From NCBI GenBank assembly GCA_947000775.1, contig CAMQGK010000001.1, positions 237,001 to 301,000 of the forward strand: DNA of 64,000 bases. Reading direction: 5' to 3'. The notes beneath the pieces were generated by a model. That model was given only the letters and a program-made list of their open reading frames with translations, had not been told where the DNA came from and did not search any database. Position 1 is the stretch's first letter; each line of letters opens with the position of its first letter. A program made the translations under genes and the position numbers. Source of the DNA: Pterois miles. Its lineage: Eukaryota > Chordata > Actinopteri > Perciformes > Scorpaenidae. Positions 43,401-49,393 of this stretch are shown here, in pieces.

Positions 43401-46400
43401 ACTGCGGATGTCAACATCTCAAACCACCGGAATCCTGAACAGATAAAAAAAGGACAAACCAGCAGCACAACAGCTACATCCTTACGAAAAACCGAAAACA
43501 GACATTAGGGATGAGGAAAACAAAGGGATCACACCATAATGTTGGTTGTCAACCTGATATAACTGTAATGCAATTGATACAGCTTCAAACACATAGAGCA
43601 AAATTTGATTTCTATAACAATACAAATCTATTTTAAAATCAGCACACTTTTATGTCTCATTTATCCAACTTTTATGACACAAATATCCACCGCTGAAAGA
43701 CTTTCCCCACACCACCTCAGAGAAGGTGTCACATCAAGAAAGGTCATACCCTTCAACCAGACCTTCACAAAAAGCACAAACAACTCAAACAATGGATAAG
43801 GCCACGAGTGGAGTTGAGGTGGGAGGACCAGTGAATTCACGTCATCCCACGCGAAGCGGCGGCAGCAGCAACACCGCAGTCACCCTAGCATAGATGCTGC
43901 TCAGCAGCACAGACGACCACAGAGAACAAAGACCTCAATTATGCGGAGCTCTAACAGGAGAGCTAAAAATGGGACCATGGGCAGGGAATAAAACCTTGGA
44001 GCGCTGCAGGAATGCCGAGCGCTCAAGCACCATCAACACACAACACACTGTCACTCCCAGATCGCACTTCCACCACCGCCGCCGCTGCCACTGAACTTTC
44101 TCCAGCCTCTGTGAAACAGGGCAGTGTTCAAGTGACTGGAACAAAGGACTCTTTTGCACACGTGCACCCAAACTTGTCAAGTGCGTAACTGCAGTTACAG
44201 AACAGTGTGTGATACAGCGGGGGGGGGGGGGGGCTGTGTATGGTTTCTTTATACCTTGGGTTACTGACCCATATACACTGCAGGGTAACAAAGAGGAATA
44301 TTAACCCCTGAGAGGCAAGTCCACAAACCAGCGTTTGAGCTCATGCAACAAAGGTCAAAGGCAGCTTAATCTCCACACACATTAAATATTCTGCGGCACA
44401 ACCAGAAAATGAATTAAACAAAACCAGTTTTATCCCCAAAAGACAATAACGTAGCTTGTTCTCAAATGCTGATTTCATATGTTTTCTCTCAGTGTTTCTC
44501 GCAGAAAGCATACTTTTGAGTTCCCAGACTTAAAGTTGTCAGCTCTTAACTTTGGCCAGTATTGAGAAAGTTTGTCCATAGTTGAGTGATGTGTTTGCTT
44601 AGTGGAATCTCACTTCTCAGAATGTTAACTATTTTGCCAAAGAAGTGGTATTTATTGCTCAACAAATATAAAAAGATAACACAAATCAGCCATTGGCACA
44701 CAGAAATTCTGCTTTGGCAGGCCGGTACAGGGTTAGAGGTCAAAGGAAAGGGCGTTCAATACCACCAACCTCTATTACAAACAGAATGCATCTTAAATAT
44801 GTAAACTGCTGTCATTTATAAAGAGTTTGAAAAGCCACAATGAACTGCTCTGCCCCCTGTGAGCATGCATGCATACAAACATACCTAGTTTCTCCACGAG
44901 TTTCAGCATGACTCCGCCGATGTGGATCTCCCCGGTTACCCTCAGCGACACGTCCCTGTGGAGGTCGGTGACATGCATTTTCAGCTCCCACGTCCCGTCG
45001 GCATAGCAGCCATCGGGCATCCGGATCCCGTCCAGTGCCATCCTGCCACAACAGACCCACAACAGTCAGGAGGGGAGAAGGTCCAGCTGAAATTCTGTCA
45101 CACTGGAGTGAAAATAAACCTTTTGACCCTCCAGAAAGGAATACATGTGGTGTAAAGCTCATGCATGCAAGGTTTTGAGAGAGACCTGTACCCTCTTAGA
45201 TATCAAGCCGACTCTAGGCTGATAATTCTGTGCCTGTTCACTTAAAGTGGTGTAAAATGAACTCAGATTAACTTAAATACTGTTCTTGAGCTCAGTACTA
45301 CTCCACTATGCAGACAGATACTGTATGCATAGTATCTAACAGCTGTAGTTACTTTGCAGATTTTACATTCAAAATATGTGATTAGTTCATAAAACGATGC
45401 ACTGCTTTAAACAAACCGGTAGGCCTATAAAAGGGAACTGGATTGGGCACCACCTCGACATGTTATGAAGTGCTTCTACAGCATGCAGAAAAGCATCAAT
45501 ACTATCAGGTCTAGGATGTCGGAGATGTTGCCATACCATTAAGCTATACTGTGGTAGCTATCCTTTTTAAAGGGGCACTCCCAATATTGCACAGCAAAGT
45601 GAGTTGTCTACTTATGGTTGGTACTATTCAGCCTGTTGTGTCATGTCTTGAAAAGTTTCTCTGGTGGCGTCATAGTGATGCCATCATGGTTATTGTATGT
45701 CAGCTTGCGGGGCTGGGTGATATGGCCAAAATCTATCACAATATCTTGATAACATGTTTTCTGATAATTCAATAAATGTAGTAAAGCCTGTTTTTCTATA
45801 CAGCTGTGTGAATATGTATAGAAAATATATACAACAGACATCATTTTTGACGATATATATCATCATATTGCCCGGCACTACTACAGATTTATAATAAAAA
45901 GCCTGAGTTATACCAAGTGAGGTGTAGGGTTTGAACAACATGGACATTTACCGGGCAGGGTACAAAACCTTAGGAAATATTGTAAATAAGGTATAATTTT
46001 TGCATCAGAGTTTTTCGATTTGTGGGAAACAATATGTTGGATTTGACAAAAGCAGACATTTTCACCTAATTACCTTATCTATAAACACTTGATATATGGT
46101 ATATTTATTTTTCTTTATGATTTCATTTGGCATTCTTAAAATGAGAAAACAGTCAGTACTTTTCATTTGTCAAGTGTCTAATTCACAAAAATAGGCTTTA
46201 CCATGTATTTATTTCTTATGGACTAGAACCAGAAAACATGCTAAATTCTGATATATATCATTAATGAAATATGAAATGACCTATATCTCAATATTTACTA
46301 GATTGCCAGAAAACATGCTAAATGTGATATATGTTTTGTTATGGAGATATGAAATGACCTATATTGTGACAGAAAAGTTTGGCCGTATGTCCCAGCCCTA

Positions 46401-47440
46401 ATATACATACCATGATAGATATTGATAATGCCCAGTCATAACAAGGTTCATCCTTCATTGTGACTACTTCTACTTCCAATACTTGCATATACTTAGTATT
46501 CCACATACATTTTGCTGATCTAGTACAGTTTTAAAAGCAGAACCTGTGCTTATAATGAAGTATTACATCCATTCTGATGTTGTTATGTTTACTCTAATAA
46601 AAAGGAAGTAAAGTTAGAGGTACTTCTCCCAACACAATGGGACTACTACAGTGGTAGCAGATGAGGTATTTGAGCTCAGTGATGAATATCTGACCCTGAT
46701 GGCTGACTTAGAAAGGGATGAGGGAGATTAAACCATCTCCTCAGGCTCTTTGCTGGGAATAAGACGCGCCCTGTTGTGTGAAGTCACTGCCAAAAAGTTG
46801 CTTTCCAGCCAATGTGTCATTATTTGATGCGAGGTTGTCCAGCAGAGAGTGGCCTGGCGATCAAAACAGCCGTCTGATCGATAAACACGGCGGAACAAAG
46901 GCTACAGGCCCGCGGCTACAAGTTCAACAAGCACCTCGAAAAGCCATTATCTCCGCTAAAGTGCCGGTTCACCTGTTAAAAATAACGGTAAAGGACAAAT
47001 AGGGAGAGGGTTCATTATGTAAGCAGGGTCCGTACAAAAGCTCCCCGGCTACACGCTCACTCCCAGTCGGTCGTCAAAGCTGTAAAATTACAGTAGAAAG
47101 TCTGTTTAAACGGCAAACAAGCGGCTAAAATTAGCCGGAGAGTTGTCAACTGAAGCGCGGGTTGAATGTAACACGCGACAAAAACCCGTTTTCATATTTT
47201 CATAGCGGCGAACTCAGCATTTAAATGTGTACTCACCTTCACAAAGACGAAAAAAAACCCCGCTAAAACAGTCGACTACACGGTACAGAGCAAGTTCCCC
47301 GTCTTTAAATCATGTGTGATGTGTTTCTAAGGCGATTAAAACAGAGAGAAATCCCCGAAGAAGTCGCTGAAGAAGTGAAGTATCCCAAACAGTTTTCCTG
47401 CAGGCTGCGGCTTAATGGAGTCCAGCCGTCCCTCTTCCTC
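4238..47440 (-). CDS. fermt2: fermt2 (kindlin-2) gene, 5' part: promoter-side exon to F2 domain
   Basis: Fermitin family homolog 2 is a FERM-domain adaptor of focal adhesions. With talin it binds integrin beta tails, and through its other lobes it binds membrane phosphoinositides, ILK and paxillin. One non-coding and eleven constitutive coding exons on the minus strand join with GT-AG splice sites and matching phases into 531 codons, beginning MALDGIRMPDGCYADGTWEL, almost the same as human kindlin-2. Visible in order: F0 (about 1-95), F1 with a KKKKKK tract and long acidic/Ser-rich loop (to about 245), F2 first half with the ILK-binding helix (about 340-357), the PH domain (about 380-475), and the start of the second half of F2. 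The rest of F2, F3 (with the integrin-binding site) and the 3'UTR lie outside the window, so the gene is cut at the left edge. Close similarity to kindlin-2 rather than kindlin-1 or -3 makes the name secure; whether this is one of two teleost copies cannot be seen. Confidence 0.97.
4487..5098 (+). mobile_element. Family A TIR element, copy 1
   Basis: Begins TAGGGCTGTCAA and ends TTGACATCCCTA, imperfect inverted termini about 12 bp long. Internal text (GACCTCTGACCTCAAG, TTTATGATAATCACATGCAG) recurs at 7945-8492, 17367-17958 and 59617-60225. No coding sequence, so a non-autonomous DNA transposon, plausibly hAT-like. It fills most of the intron between fermt2 exons 12 and 11. Confidence 0.75.
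5163..5269 (-). CDS. fermt2: fermt2 exon 11: PH domain, second part
   Basis: Completes Gly423 and codes CEVTPDVNISGQKFNIKLLI to EIWLRCDT (residues 424-458). Acceptor GTGTGCAG, donor GACACG/GTAAGG. Only 113 bases of intron separate it from exon 10. Human kindlin-2 has Asn where this gene has Thr458. Confidence 0.96.
5383..5507 (-). CDS. fermt2: fermt2 exon 10: PH domain, first part
   Basis: Completes Lys381 and codes PKKLTLKGYKQYWCTFKD, followed by ISCYKSKEEAHGTPAHQMNL to Arg422 plus one base. Acceptor ATTTTCCAG, donor TTAGAG/GTGCAA. The lysine-rich first strands are those that bind phosphoinositides in the kindlin-2 PH domain. Confidence 0.96.
5672..6370 (+). mobile_element. Family E element, copy 1
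   Basis: Starts TAGGGATGTTAA and ends near AATTAGCATCCTTA. It shares the internal phrase TTTGCTCATACACTGCAGCT and nearby CTGACA/CCGGACA text with 34770-35265. Non-coding, with imperfect inverted termini; it lies in the intron between fermt2 exons 10 and 9. Confidence 0.6.
6926..6975 (-). CDS. fermt2: fermt2 exon 9: linker into the PH domain
   Basis: A 50-base exon: GDITSIPELADYVKVF plus two bases of a Lys codon (residues 365-381). Acceptor CCTCCTAG, donor CTTTAA/GTAAGT. The text matches kindlin-2 just before its inserted PH domain. Confidence 0.95.
7569..7703 (-). CDS. fermt2: fermt2 exon 8: F2 helix that binds ILK
   Basis: Forty-five whole codons, residues 320-364, starting YHINKLSIMSSDNHMNNSEK and containing EVDEVDAALSDLEITLE. 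In kindlin-2 two leucines of this helix contact the ILK pseudokinase (human L353/L357, here about L351/L355). Acceptor CCCTTAG, donor ACACTG/GTATGA. The acceptor's pyrimidine tract is short. Confidence 0.95.
7782..8580 (+). mobile_element. Family B element interrupted by a family A element
   Basis: The left part (TTAACGATTATTTTCATTGT to about 7940) and the right part (from about 8494, ending CGATTAATCGTTGCAGCTT) are the two halves of the family B miniature transposon seen elsewhere. Family A lies between them. It is in the intron between fermt2 exons 8 and 7. Confidence 0.7.
7945..8492 (-). mobile_element. Family A TIR element, copy 2 (nested in family B)
   Basis: The inverted orientation of copy 1: CTGCATGTAATTATCATAAA, TTGAGGTCAGAG and a terminal TTTTGACAGCCCA. 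Left edge approximate. Confidence 0.7.
8581..10841. other. fermt2 intron 7 remainder, nothing recognised
   Basis: No exon, RNA gene or clear repeat was recognised in this stretch. A somewhat GC-rich patch lies near 10030-10230 and a (CA)n tract at 10815-10831. Confidence 0.5.
10815..10831. repeat. (CA)n microsatellite next to the fermt2 exon 7 donor
   Basis: Alternating CA on the plus strand reads as (TG)n on the fermt2 transcript, starting about ten bases into the intron after the donor at 10842. Confidence 0.85.
10842..10949 (-). CDS. fermt2: fermt2 exon 7: F2 helices
   Basis: Thirty-six whole codons, residues 284-319: YDAIRVNQLYEQSKWAILLE then EIECTEEEMMMFAALQ. Acceptor CCTTCACAG, donor CTGCAG/GTAGAG. 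The intron begins with a weak-looking donor and a (TG)n tract about ten bases further on. The exon has no surviving start codon, so it is invisible to a simple ORF scan. Confidence 0.96.
11236..11460 (+). mobile_element. Family C fragment
   Basis: Starts TAGGGCAGCCCCCTCTTAG and includes GTTGACTAAGATTTCTTGAG and ACTTATGAGCACATC, matching in inverse order the complete copy at 22761-23056 and the fragment at 21270-21400. Confidence 0.6.
11699..11801 (-). CDS. fermt2: fermt2 exon 6: start of F2
   Basis: Completes the split Gly and codes WLDSSRSLMEQDVKENEVLL through FFDLNPK (residues 249-283). Acceptor CTGTACAG, donor CCCAAG/GTACGT. The sequence is typical of the first helices of the kindlin F2 lobe. 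Confidence 0.96.
11956..12181 (-). CDS. fermt2: fermt2 exon 5: F1 insertion loop and end of F1
   Basis: Codes residues 174 (split Gly) to 248, beginning SIYSSPGLYSKTMTPTYD and ending LLDKAKINQ. Acceptor TGTTTTCAG, donor CAGGG/GTGAGA, leaving two bases of a Gly codon. This is the Ser/Thr/Pro-rich disordered F1 loop followed by the strand that returns to the F1 fold, closely matching human kindlin-2. Confidence 0.96.
12182..15027. other. fermt2 introns around the microexon, nothing else recognised
   Basis: Apart from the 33-nt microexon, I see only a purine-rich tract just above it (13876-13930, pyrimidine-rich on the transcript) and a T16 run near 14430. Confidence 0.5.
13844..13876 (-). CDS. 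fermt2: fermt2 33-nt cassette microexon in the F1 loop
   Basis: On the minus strand a strong pyrimidine tract and TCGTCCTAG acceptor precede 33 bases that end in CAAAG/GTAAGC, a good donor. With the phase-1 G from exon 4 the reading is A-S-E-V-I-Y-I-G-P-V-K, and the following G|GG restores Gly of exon 5. Length, frame and both splice sites fit an optional in-frame exon between residues 173 and 174. The canonical kindlin-2 protein as I know it lacks these residues, so I infer alternative use. The upstream tract is rich in UCUU/CUUUCU motifs bound by PTBP1 in other genes, which is typical of tissue-regulated microexons. Transcript support could not be checked. Confidence 0.7.
15028..15224 (+). 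mobile_element. Family B miniature element, copy 2
   Basis: Bounded by TAGTGCTACAACTAACAATT and CAACTAATCGGTGCAGCTCT plus A: inverted termini of the TAGAGCTGCAACTAACGATT type. Non-coding, about 200 bp. Confidence 0.65.
16437..16780 (+). repeat. AGGGATGCACCGAT-type repeat end and ATT/ATA microsatellite
   Basis: AGGGATGCACCGATCTGAC with CCAATACCGATACC is the start of a dispersed fish TIR element; its other end was not found. It is followed at about 16636-16760 by a long (ATT)n/(AAT)n tract. Confidence 0.6.
17152..17280 (-). CDS. fermt2: fermt2 exon 4: F1 and poly-lysine tract
   Basis: Codes residues 131 (Asn, split codon) to 173, starting NIRHPEELSLL and running into six lysines, then an acidic stretch and LLTPGSG. 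Acceptor CCCTCCAG, donor GGATCAG/GTGAGC. The lysine tract begins the long flexible F1 insertion loop, which in kindlins binds acidic phospholipids. The exon ends in phase 1, so it can splice either to the microexon at 13844-13876 or directly to exon 5. Confidence 0.96.
17367..17958 (-). mobile_element. Family A TIR element, copy 3
   Basis: Begins TAGGGCTGTCAATCAATT, has CTGCATGTGATTATCATAAA and TTGAGGTCAGAGGTCAAGG in the same orientation as copy 2, and ends CTTTGACATCCGTA. It lies just upstream of fermt2 exon 4 in intron 3. Confidence 0.75.
17959..19433. other. fermt2 intron 3 stretch, nothing recognised
   Basis: A pyrimidine-rich tract near 18455-18500 and purine-rich tracts near 18845-18870. 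No exon or clear repeat recognised. Confidence 0.5.
19434..19770 (+). mobile_element. ATCATGATACTTAAGTCATG-type dispersed repeat
   Basis: CCACGATACGATATTATCAT, ATGCTGAGTATTGCAATA and CAAGGCGATATATTGTG are hallmarks of a common fish short element containing runs of GATA-like pseudo-palindromes. Non-coding. Confidence 0.5.
19941..20295 (-). repeat. Tandem duplication (two units of about 180 and 175 bp) of a family A segment
   Basis: ACAACCTC/GCAAAAG, AGTAGCT-TGAAAATGGC, TTTGGAGCATTATTTAGCAT and GCTTTAAAACTGAGCC occur in order at 19941 and again at 20121, with a third start at 20296. The unit resembles the middle of family A. Confidence 0.75.
21270..21400 (-). mobile_element. Family C fragment
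   Basis: TGCCCCCCGTCTTAGTC, AACTTATGAGCACATCTCTG and AAGTGGTGCTTTTGTGTGAT are the reverse complement of part of the complete copy at 22761-23056. Confidence 0.6.
22555..23113 (-). mobile_element. Family B-like element interrupted by family C
   Basis: GGTGATAATTTGTTAATCAT and ATTCCAGCTCCTCAAATGTA on the left, AATCAATTGTTGTGGCCCTA on the right, are split by the complete family C element. Edges approximate. Confidence 0.55.
22761..23056 (+). mobile_element. Family C TIR element, complete copy
   Basis: TAGGGCTGCCGTTGACCA at the left and GTCAACTAATTCACTAAGAG-GGGGCAGCCCTA at the right form inverted termini. About 296 bp, non-coding. Confidence 0.7.
23114..26235. other. fermt2 intron 3 stretch with no gene recognised
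   Basis: Holds an A16-rich run near 23812 and a (GA)n tract near 24570-24590 followed by an AATAAA near 24692. A 171-codon minus-strand ORF (24297-24812) resembles no protein I know. The stretch 24890-25070 looks like dispersed-repeat text. Nothing more can be supported. Confidence 0.45.
26236..26469 (-). CDS. fermt2: fermt2 exon 3: rest of F0 and start of F1
   Basis: The exon completes codon 53 (Asp) and codes residues 54-130, including KKDWSDHALWWEKKKTWLL and FTPQHKLLRLQLPNMK. Acceptor TTCCATAG, donor CTTCA/GTAAGT, phase 1 at both ends. It corresponds to the F0-F1 junction with the membrane-binding lysine region of kindlins. It is isolated between introns of about 18.4 kb and 9 kb. Confidence 0.96.
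26777..27056 (-). mobile_element. Dispersed repeat, left part of a hAT-type relic
   Basis: GCAGAGGTGGGCAATTATTA and GGAGGGCCACACGAGAAA, then GGGGGCCAAACAAATACT, resemble ends of fish repeats that flank hAT-type transposase relics. It abuts the transposase remnant at 27057-27276. Confidence 0.45.
27057..27276 (-). pseudogene. hAT/ZBED-type transposase N-terminal zinc-finger relic
   Basis: Two minus-strand frames give FSEVGGKAVCLVCNK, then after a shift NVAVFKEHNFNCHFET and QKYRNFCGDEQERTAEGLLA. The pattern C-x2-C ... VAVFKEHN-x3-H-x-ET with a following KY is that of the N-terminal finger of hAT transposases related to ZBED5/GTF2IRD2-like proteins. The frame break and lack of a catalytic core mark it as dead. 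It lies in fermt2 intron 2. Confidence 0.6.
29421..29623 (+). mobile_element. Family B miniature element, copy 3
   Basis: GGGGCCGTAACTAACGATTA at the left, TTGACAACTAATCAATTAAT-TGTTGCAGCTCTA at the right; about 200 bp and non-coding. Confidence 0.7.
31993..32314 (+). mobile_element. Family B miniature element, copy 4
   Basis: CAGGCTGCAACGAATAATTA to ACTAATCGATTCATCTTTGC-AGCTCTA, with inner text CAGAAAATGGTGAAAAATGT and TTTAAGAAGCCAGAATTAGA. The most complete copy of the family in this window. Confidence 0.75.
33333..34404 (+). mobile_element. TIR element of about 1.07 kb (TAGGACTGGG ... CCCAGCCCTA)
   Basis: Inverted termini TAGGACTGGG / CCCAGCCCTA, with ACTGGGTTATTTCAGTCGAT and GCTGATACCCAGCCC near the right end. 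A second TAGGGTTGGGTGATATG-type start at about 33648 suggests another element inserted inside. No transposase reading frame recognised. Confidence 0.55.
34770..35265 (+). mobile_element. Family E element, copy 2
   Basis: Shares TGTGCTCATACACTGCAGCT and the right end AATTAGCATCCCTA with 5672-6370. Left end lost or diverged. Confidence 0.55.
36194..36380 (+). mobile_element. Family B miniature element, copy 5
   Basis: TAATGCTGCAGCTAACGATT to AATTCATCTTTGCAGCTCTA, with TTTAAGAAGCTGAAATCAGA inside; about 187 bp. Confidence 0.7.
37641..37908 (+). mobile_element. GGTCGACC / GATATCG-type dispersed repeat
   Basis: GGGGTCGACCAACAGGGC with GCCGATATCG at one end and AAATCGGCCCGATTGATC at the other are typical ends of a common fish short TIR element. 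Confidence 0.5.
39997..40745. mobile_element. TIR element containing a LINE tail
   Basis: GGTACATATCCACAG near 40016 is repeated inverted as CTGTGGATATGTACC near 40714, with similar flanking text (GGCTTGACAG / GGCCTTGACTC). Between them sits the LINE tail at 40279-40528. Non-coding. Confidence 0.6.
40279..40528 (+). mobile_element. Non-LTR retrotransposon 3' tail, nested
   Basis: GTTTGCATGTTCTCCTCATG, CTTCCTCCCACAATCCAAAG, ACATGCAGGTTAATTG, GTGAGTGTGAATGGTCGTCT, ending GGTTACAGATAATGGATG. Same family as 1-210, 5'-truncated. Confidence 0.75.
42001..42668 (+). mobile_element. GGGGTATTCAACTAAAATTT-type repeat
   Basis: GGGGTATTCAACTAAAATTT-AAAGAGGTCGAGTTAGAGAA is a frequent start of a fish hAT-type non-autonomous element, and GACCCGGACTCGGACCGTGG near 42640 matches its usual end. 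No coding capacity. Confidence 0.5.
42722..42976 (+). mobile_element. Family B miniature element, copy 6 (degraded)
   Basis: TTGATTAATTGATTAGTAGT, ATCAGAAAATGGTGAAAATT, TTTCCCAAAGCCC and TCGATTAGGAAAATAGTTGC-AACTCTA follow the family B order with small deletions. Confidence 0.65.
44219..44233 (+). repeat. G15 homopolymer
   Basis: Fifteen consecutive G on the plus strand (C15 in the fermt2 pre-mRNA). Confidence 0.85.
44885..45042 (-). CDS. fermt2: fermt2 exon 2: start codon and first half of F0
   Basis: The acceptor TTGTGGCAG leaves one G before the ATG at 45041-45039. The exon codes residues 1-52 plus the first base of codon 53 and ends at a CTAG/GTATGT donor. The start matches the known kindlin-2 N terminus exactly, so a longer in-frame start in the intron at 45062 is rejected. 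This is the ubiquitin-like F0 lobe, which helps bind paxillin and membranes. Confidence 0.97.
45710..46400 (+). mobile_element. TIR element in fermt2 intron 1 (GGGCTGGGTGATATGGCCAA ... )
   Basis: The left GGGGCTGGGTGATATGGCCA is matched by right-end text whose reverse complement reads TAGGGCTGGGACATACGGCC. An inner repeat of GAAATATGAAATGACCTATA occurs twice near 46265 and 46345. About 690 bp, non-coding. Confidence 0.65.
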
Positions 47441-47560
47441 CCTCCCTCTTTCCAGCAGCGGATCACGTCACCGCTCCAATCCCACTTTTCCTTTCATATA
47501 CTGGGAGCTGTACTGGTCGCCTACTGGTCCCCCGCCACCTCATACACACTCGTGGACATG
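46750..47560 (-). promoter_or_regulatory. fermt2: CpG island at the fermt2 promoter
   Basis: CpG is frequent here (for example around 46850-46930, 47030-47220 and 47400-47470), in contrast to the CpG-poor DNA on both sides. The island covers the inferred fermt2 first exon and the start of its first intron, as expected for a broadly expressed vertebrate gene. On the upstream side there is an ATTGG/CCAAT motif and a GTGACGTGAT motif near 47463-47480. A TATA-like stretch (CAGTATATG on the minus strand) lies near 47495. The transcription start was not placed. Confidence 0.7.
47237..47440 (-). other. fermt2: fermt2 exon 1 (5'UTR, upstream edge approximate)
   Basis: The only firm edge is the donor: CTTTGTGAAG followed by GTGAGTAC, with the exon ending at 47237, inside the CpG island and 2.2 kb upstream of the first coding exon. 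The upstream edge is a guess from the CpG island. If transcription starts above 47313, the leader contains a two-codon upstream reading frame (ATG ATT TAA, 47313-47305). Confidence 0.55.
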
Positions 47561-47778
47561 TGAGCGTGGACTGTGGCTTTACTTCTCCCCTTTTGACCTT
47601 ATTTTGCTCACCAGAGAGCCACTTTGTAGACATAAAAGTCATGTTTTTTTATCATTATTTCAGCAGTAATTTGCAGCCTTAACACATTCTAACATTAAAG
47701 AAAAACAATCAGGTATTTATGGGACTTTTATTTTATTTTTCTAAGTGTAGGAGGGTTTAAACTAGACTTCCATAACAT

Positions 47779-48274
47779 TTAAAGTGGCAGTAGGTAGTAT
47801 ATTTTTTGTATTATTGGGCAAATATCCCATTATAAGGTTTCAGCATATTATAATTCAAGTAAACTGAGAGAAAACTAGACTTCTGCACCTCCTCTCTGTT
47901 TTGATTTCAGGCTTTAAAAATCAAGTGATGGGAGATTTTGGCCAATCACAGGTCATTTCAGAGAGAGCATTCCTACTAAGCGTTCCTATTGGCTGTGTTC
48001 CAGCTGGTGGGCAATGTTTGGTATTTCCACTGGAGGAAAGCAACCAATCAAAGCCAAGCCTGAGCCTTGCCTCCCATGAGCAGCTGTCAATCACTCACAA
48101 ACTCCAATCAGTCCAACCAGGCAGTGCTGATCAAATATGAATCAATATTCAGTTACTGTAATGATGAGAAGTAGAAAGTTTGTGACCCGGCAGCCACGTG
48201 ACCGTTAATAATAAGTAAAACAACTTTTATTTTTTAAATTATATTTGCTCCATTTCTACCCACTGCAGCTTTAA
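47779..48274 (+). mobile_element. Miniature TIR element carrying several CCAAT/ATTGG boxes
   Basis: Left TTAAAGTGGCAGTAGGTAG and right CTACCCACTGCAGCTTTAA are imperfect inverted termini of 19-20 bp. Inside are GGCCAATCAC, CTATTGGCTG, AACCAATCAAAG and TCCAATCAGTCC. It lies about 0.35 kb upstream of the inferred fermt2 first exon. Confidence 0.7.
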
Positions 48275-48700
48275 TCATTTGATCAGATGTTAAAACTTAT
48301 TCTGGATCTTAAAGGTCTTATTGATTAAACATTTTTATGCTGACGAATATAGAAAATAAAACATCTACAGAGCCTTAAGAAAGTTGCCGAATAAAAGTAT
48401 GTCTTGTCCTGAAAAGAAAAATATTATGACTGTGCCTTTAAAAAAAATGGCAGATCTAAAATTAAGATATCTGACATTCAGGTCCCACTTCCAGCAAGGT
48501 TTGTGAGCCAAAAGTAAAACAACGGTGGTATCACGTGGTCTCTCTGTGTTGTCAAAATTGATAAATGGCTGAGATTGATGGTACGTGCCTGGCAACACCT
48601 TGTTGTGAAGTAAATGCAATAGAGCAGGGGAGGGAGAATGTGACATCTAACGGCTGAACGTTATCAGTGTTATCAATAACACCTTTACTAGTGATTAAAA

Positions 48701-49000
48701 GTGCTGGCAAGTAATACAAACAAATTACCTCTTGACATACAATAATAATAACACTTTTAAGAGCTATCAGTGTGACTCAGTGTCAATATCACTTTTAGCT
48801 TGCTAGAGCATAAAACAAAATATAAATAAAAATAAATCTCAGCAATACAAATGTAAATGTGAACAGAATAAGCCAGGTTTGGGTTTGAATATTACAGATT
48901 TGGTCAAACTGCAGCCCTCTACGGTACAAAATAATCAACGTTATGTGGATAACAGACGCAGTGAAGATCTCAAGCTGCCTTTTATGGCAATAATGCTGCT
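48701..49000. repeat. Tandem duplication, unit 1
   Basis: From GTGCTGGCAAGTAATACAAA to GAAGATCTCAAGCTGCCTTT-TATGGCAATAATGCTGCT. The same order of segments recurs at 49077-49393: CTCTTGACATA, TTAGCTTGCTA, CAAACTGCAGCCCTCTAC. Confidence 0.8.
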
Positions 49001-49076
49001 TTATTCCTTGTTTTATCATCCATTTTATTTCAATATTTGATTGAATATTAAAAATGTTATTATTGACCTTAACTAG

Positions 49077-49393
49077 GTGCTAGTAAGTAATACAAACATT
49101 TTTTTTAACCTCTTGACATATACTAATGACATACTTTTAAGAAATATATGACCAAACCAGTGTGAGTTTAAGTGTCAAAATTACTATTAGCTTGCTAAAA
49201 GATAATACAGAATATAAATAAAAATTACTGTCAGTATGTAAATGTCAACAGAATAAGGCAGGCTTGTGTTTTTATGTGTTTTATTACAGATTTGATCAAA
49301 CTGCAGCCCTCTACAGTACAGAAAATTAATGCTACGTGGATAATGGACATGCAGTGAAGATCTCAAGCTGCCTTTTATGGCAATAACGCTGCT
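49077..49393. repeat. Tandem duplication, unit 2
   Basis: Direct, diverged copy of 48701-49000 with several small insertions (for example a T8 run). It is not one of the dispersed families seen elsewhere in the window. Confidence 0.8.

Larger units (their letters stand above)
26470..44884 (-). other. fermt2: fermt2 intron 2 (18.4 kb)
   Basis: The largest intron in the window. No coding exon was recognised inside it. Contents listed separately: the hAT relic, several family B, E and other TIR elements, a LINE tail nested in a TIR element, an A23 run at about 28880-28903, and a G15 run at 44219-44233. The rest is unassigned. Confidence 0.75.

Noticed and set aside
44793..45062. Longer fermt2 start (seven extra codons from 45062)
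   Set aside because: The extra codons lie upstream of a good acceptor at 45043-45044, and the kindlin-2 N terminus starts exactly at the ATG at 45041.
47236..47560. Divergent plus-strand gene sharing the CpG island (83-84 codon ORFs at 47312-47669)
   Set aside because: The frames are GC-rich chance readings with no donor site and no protein resemblance; a divergent non-coding transcript remains possible but is not supported.
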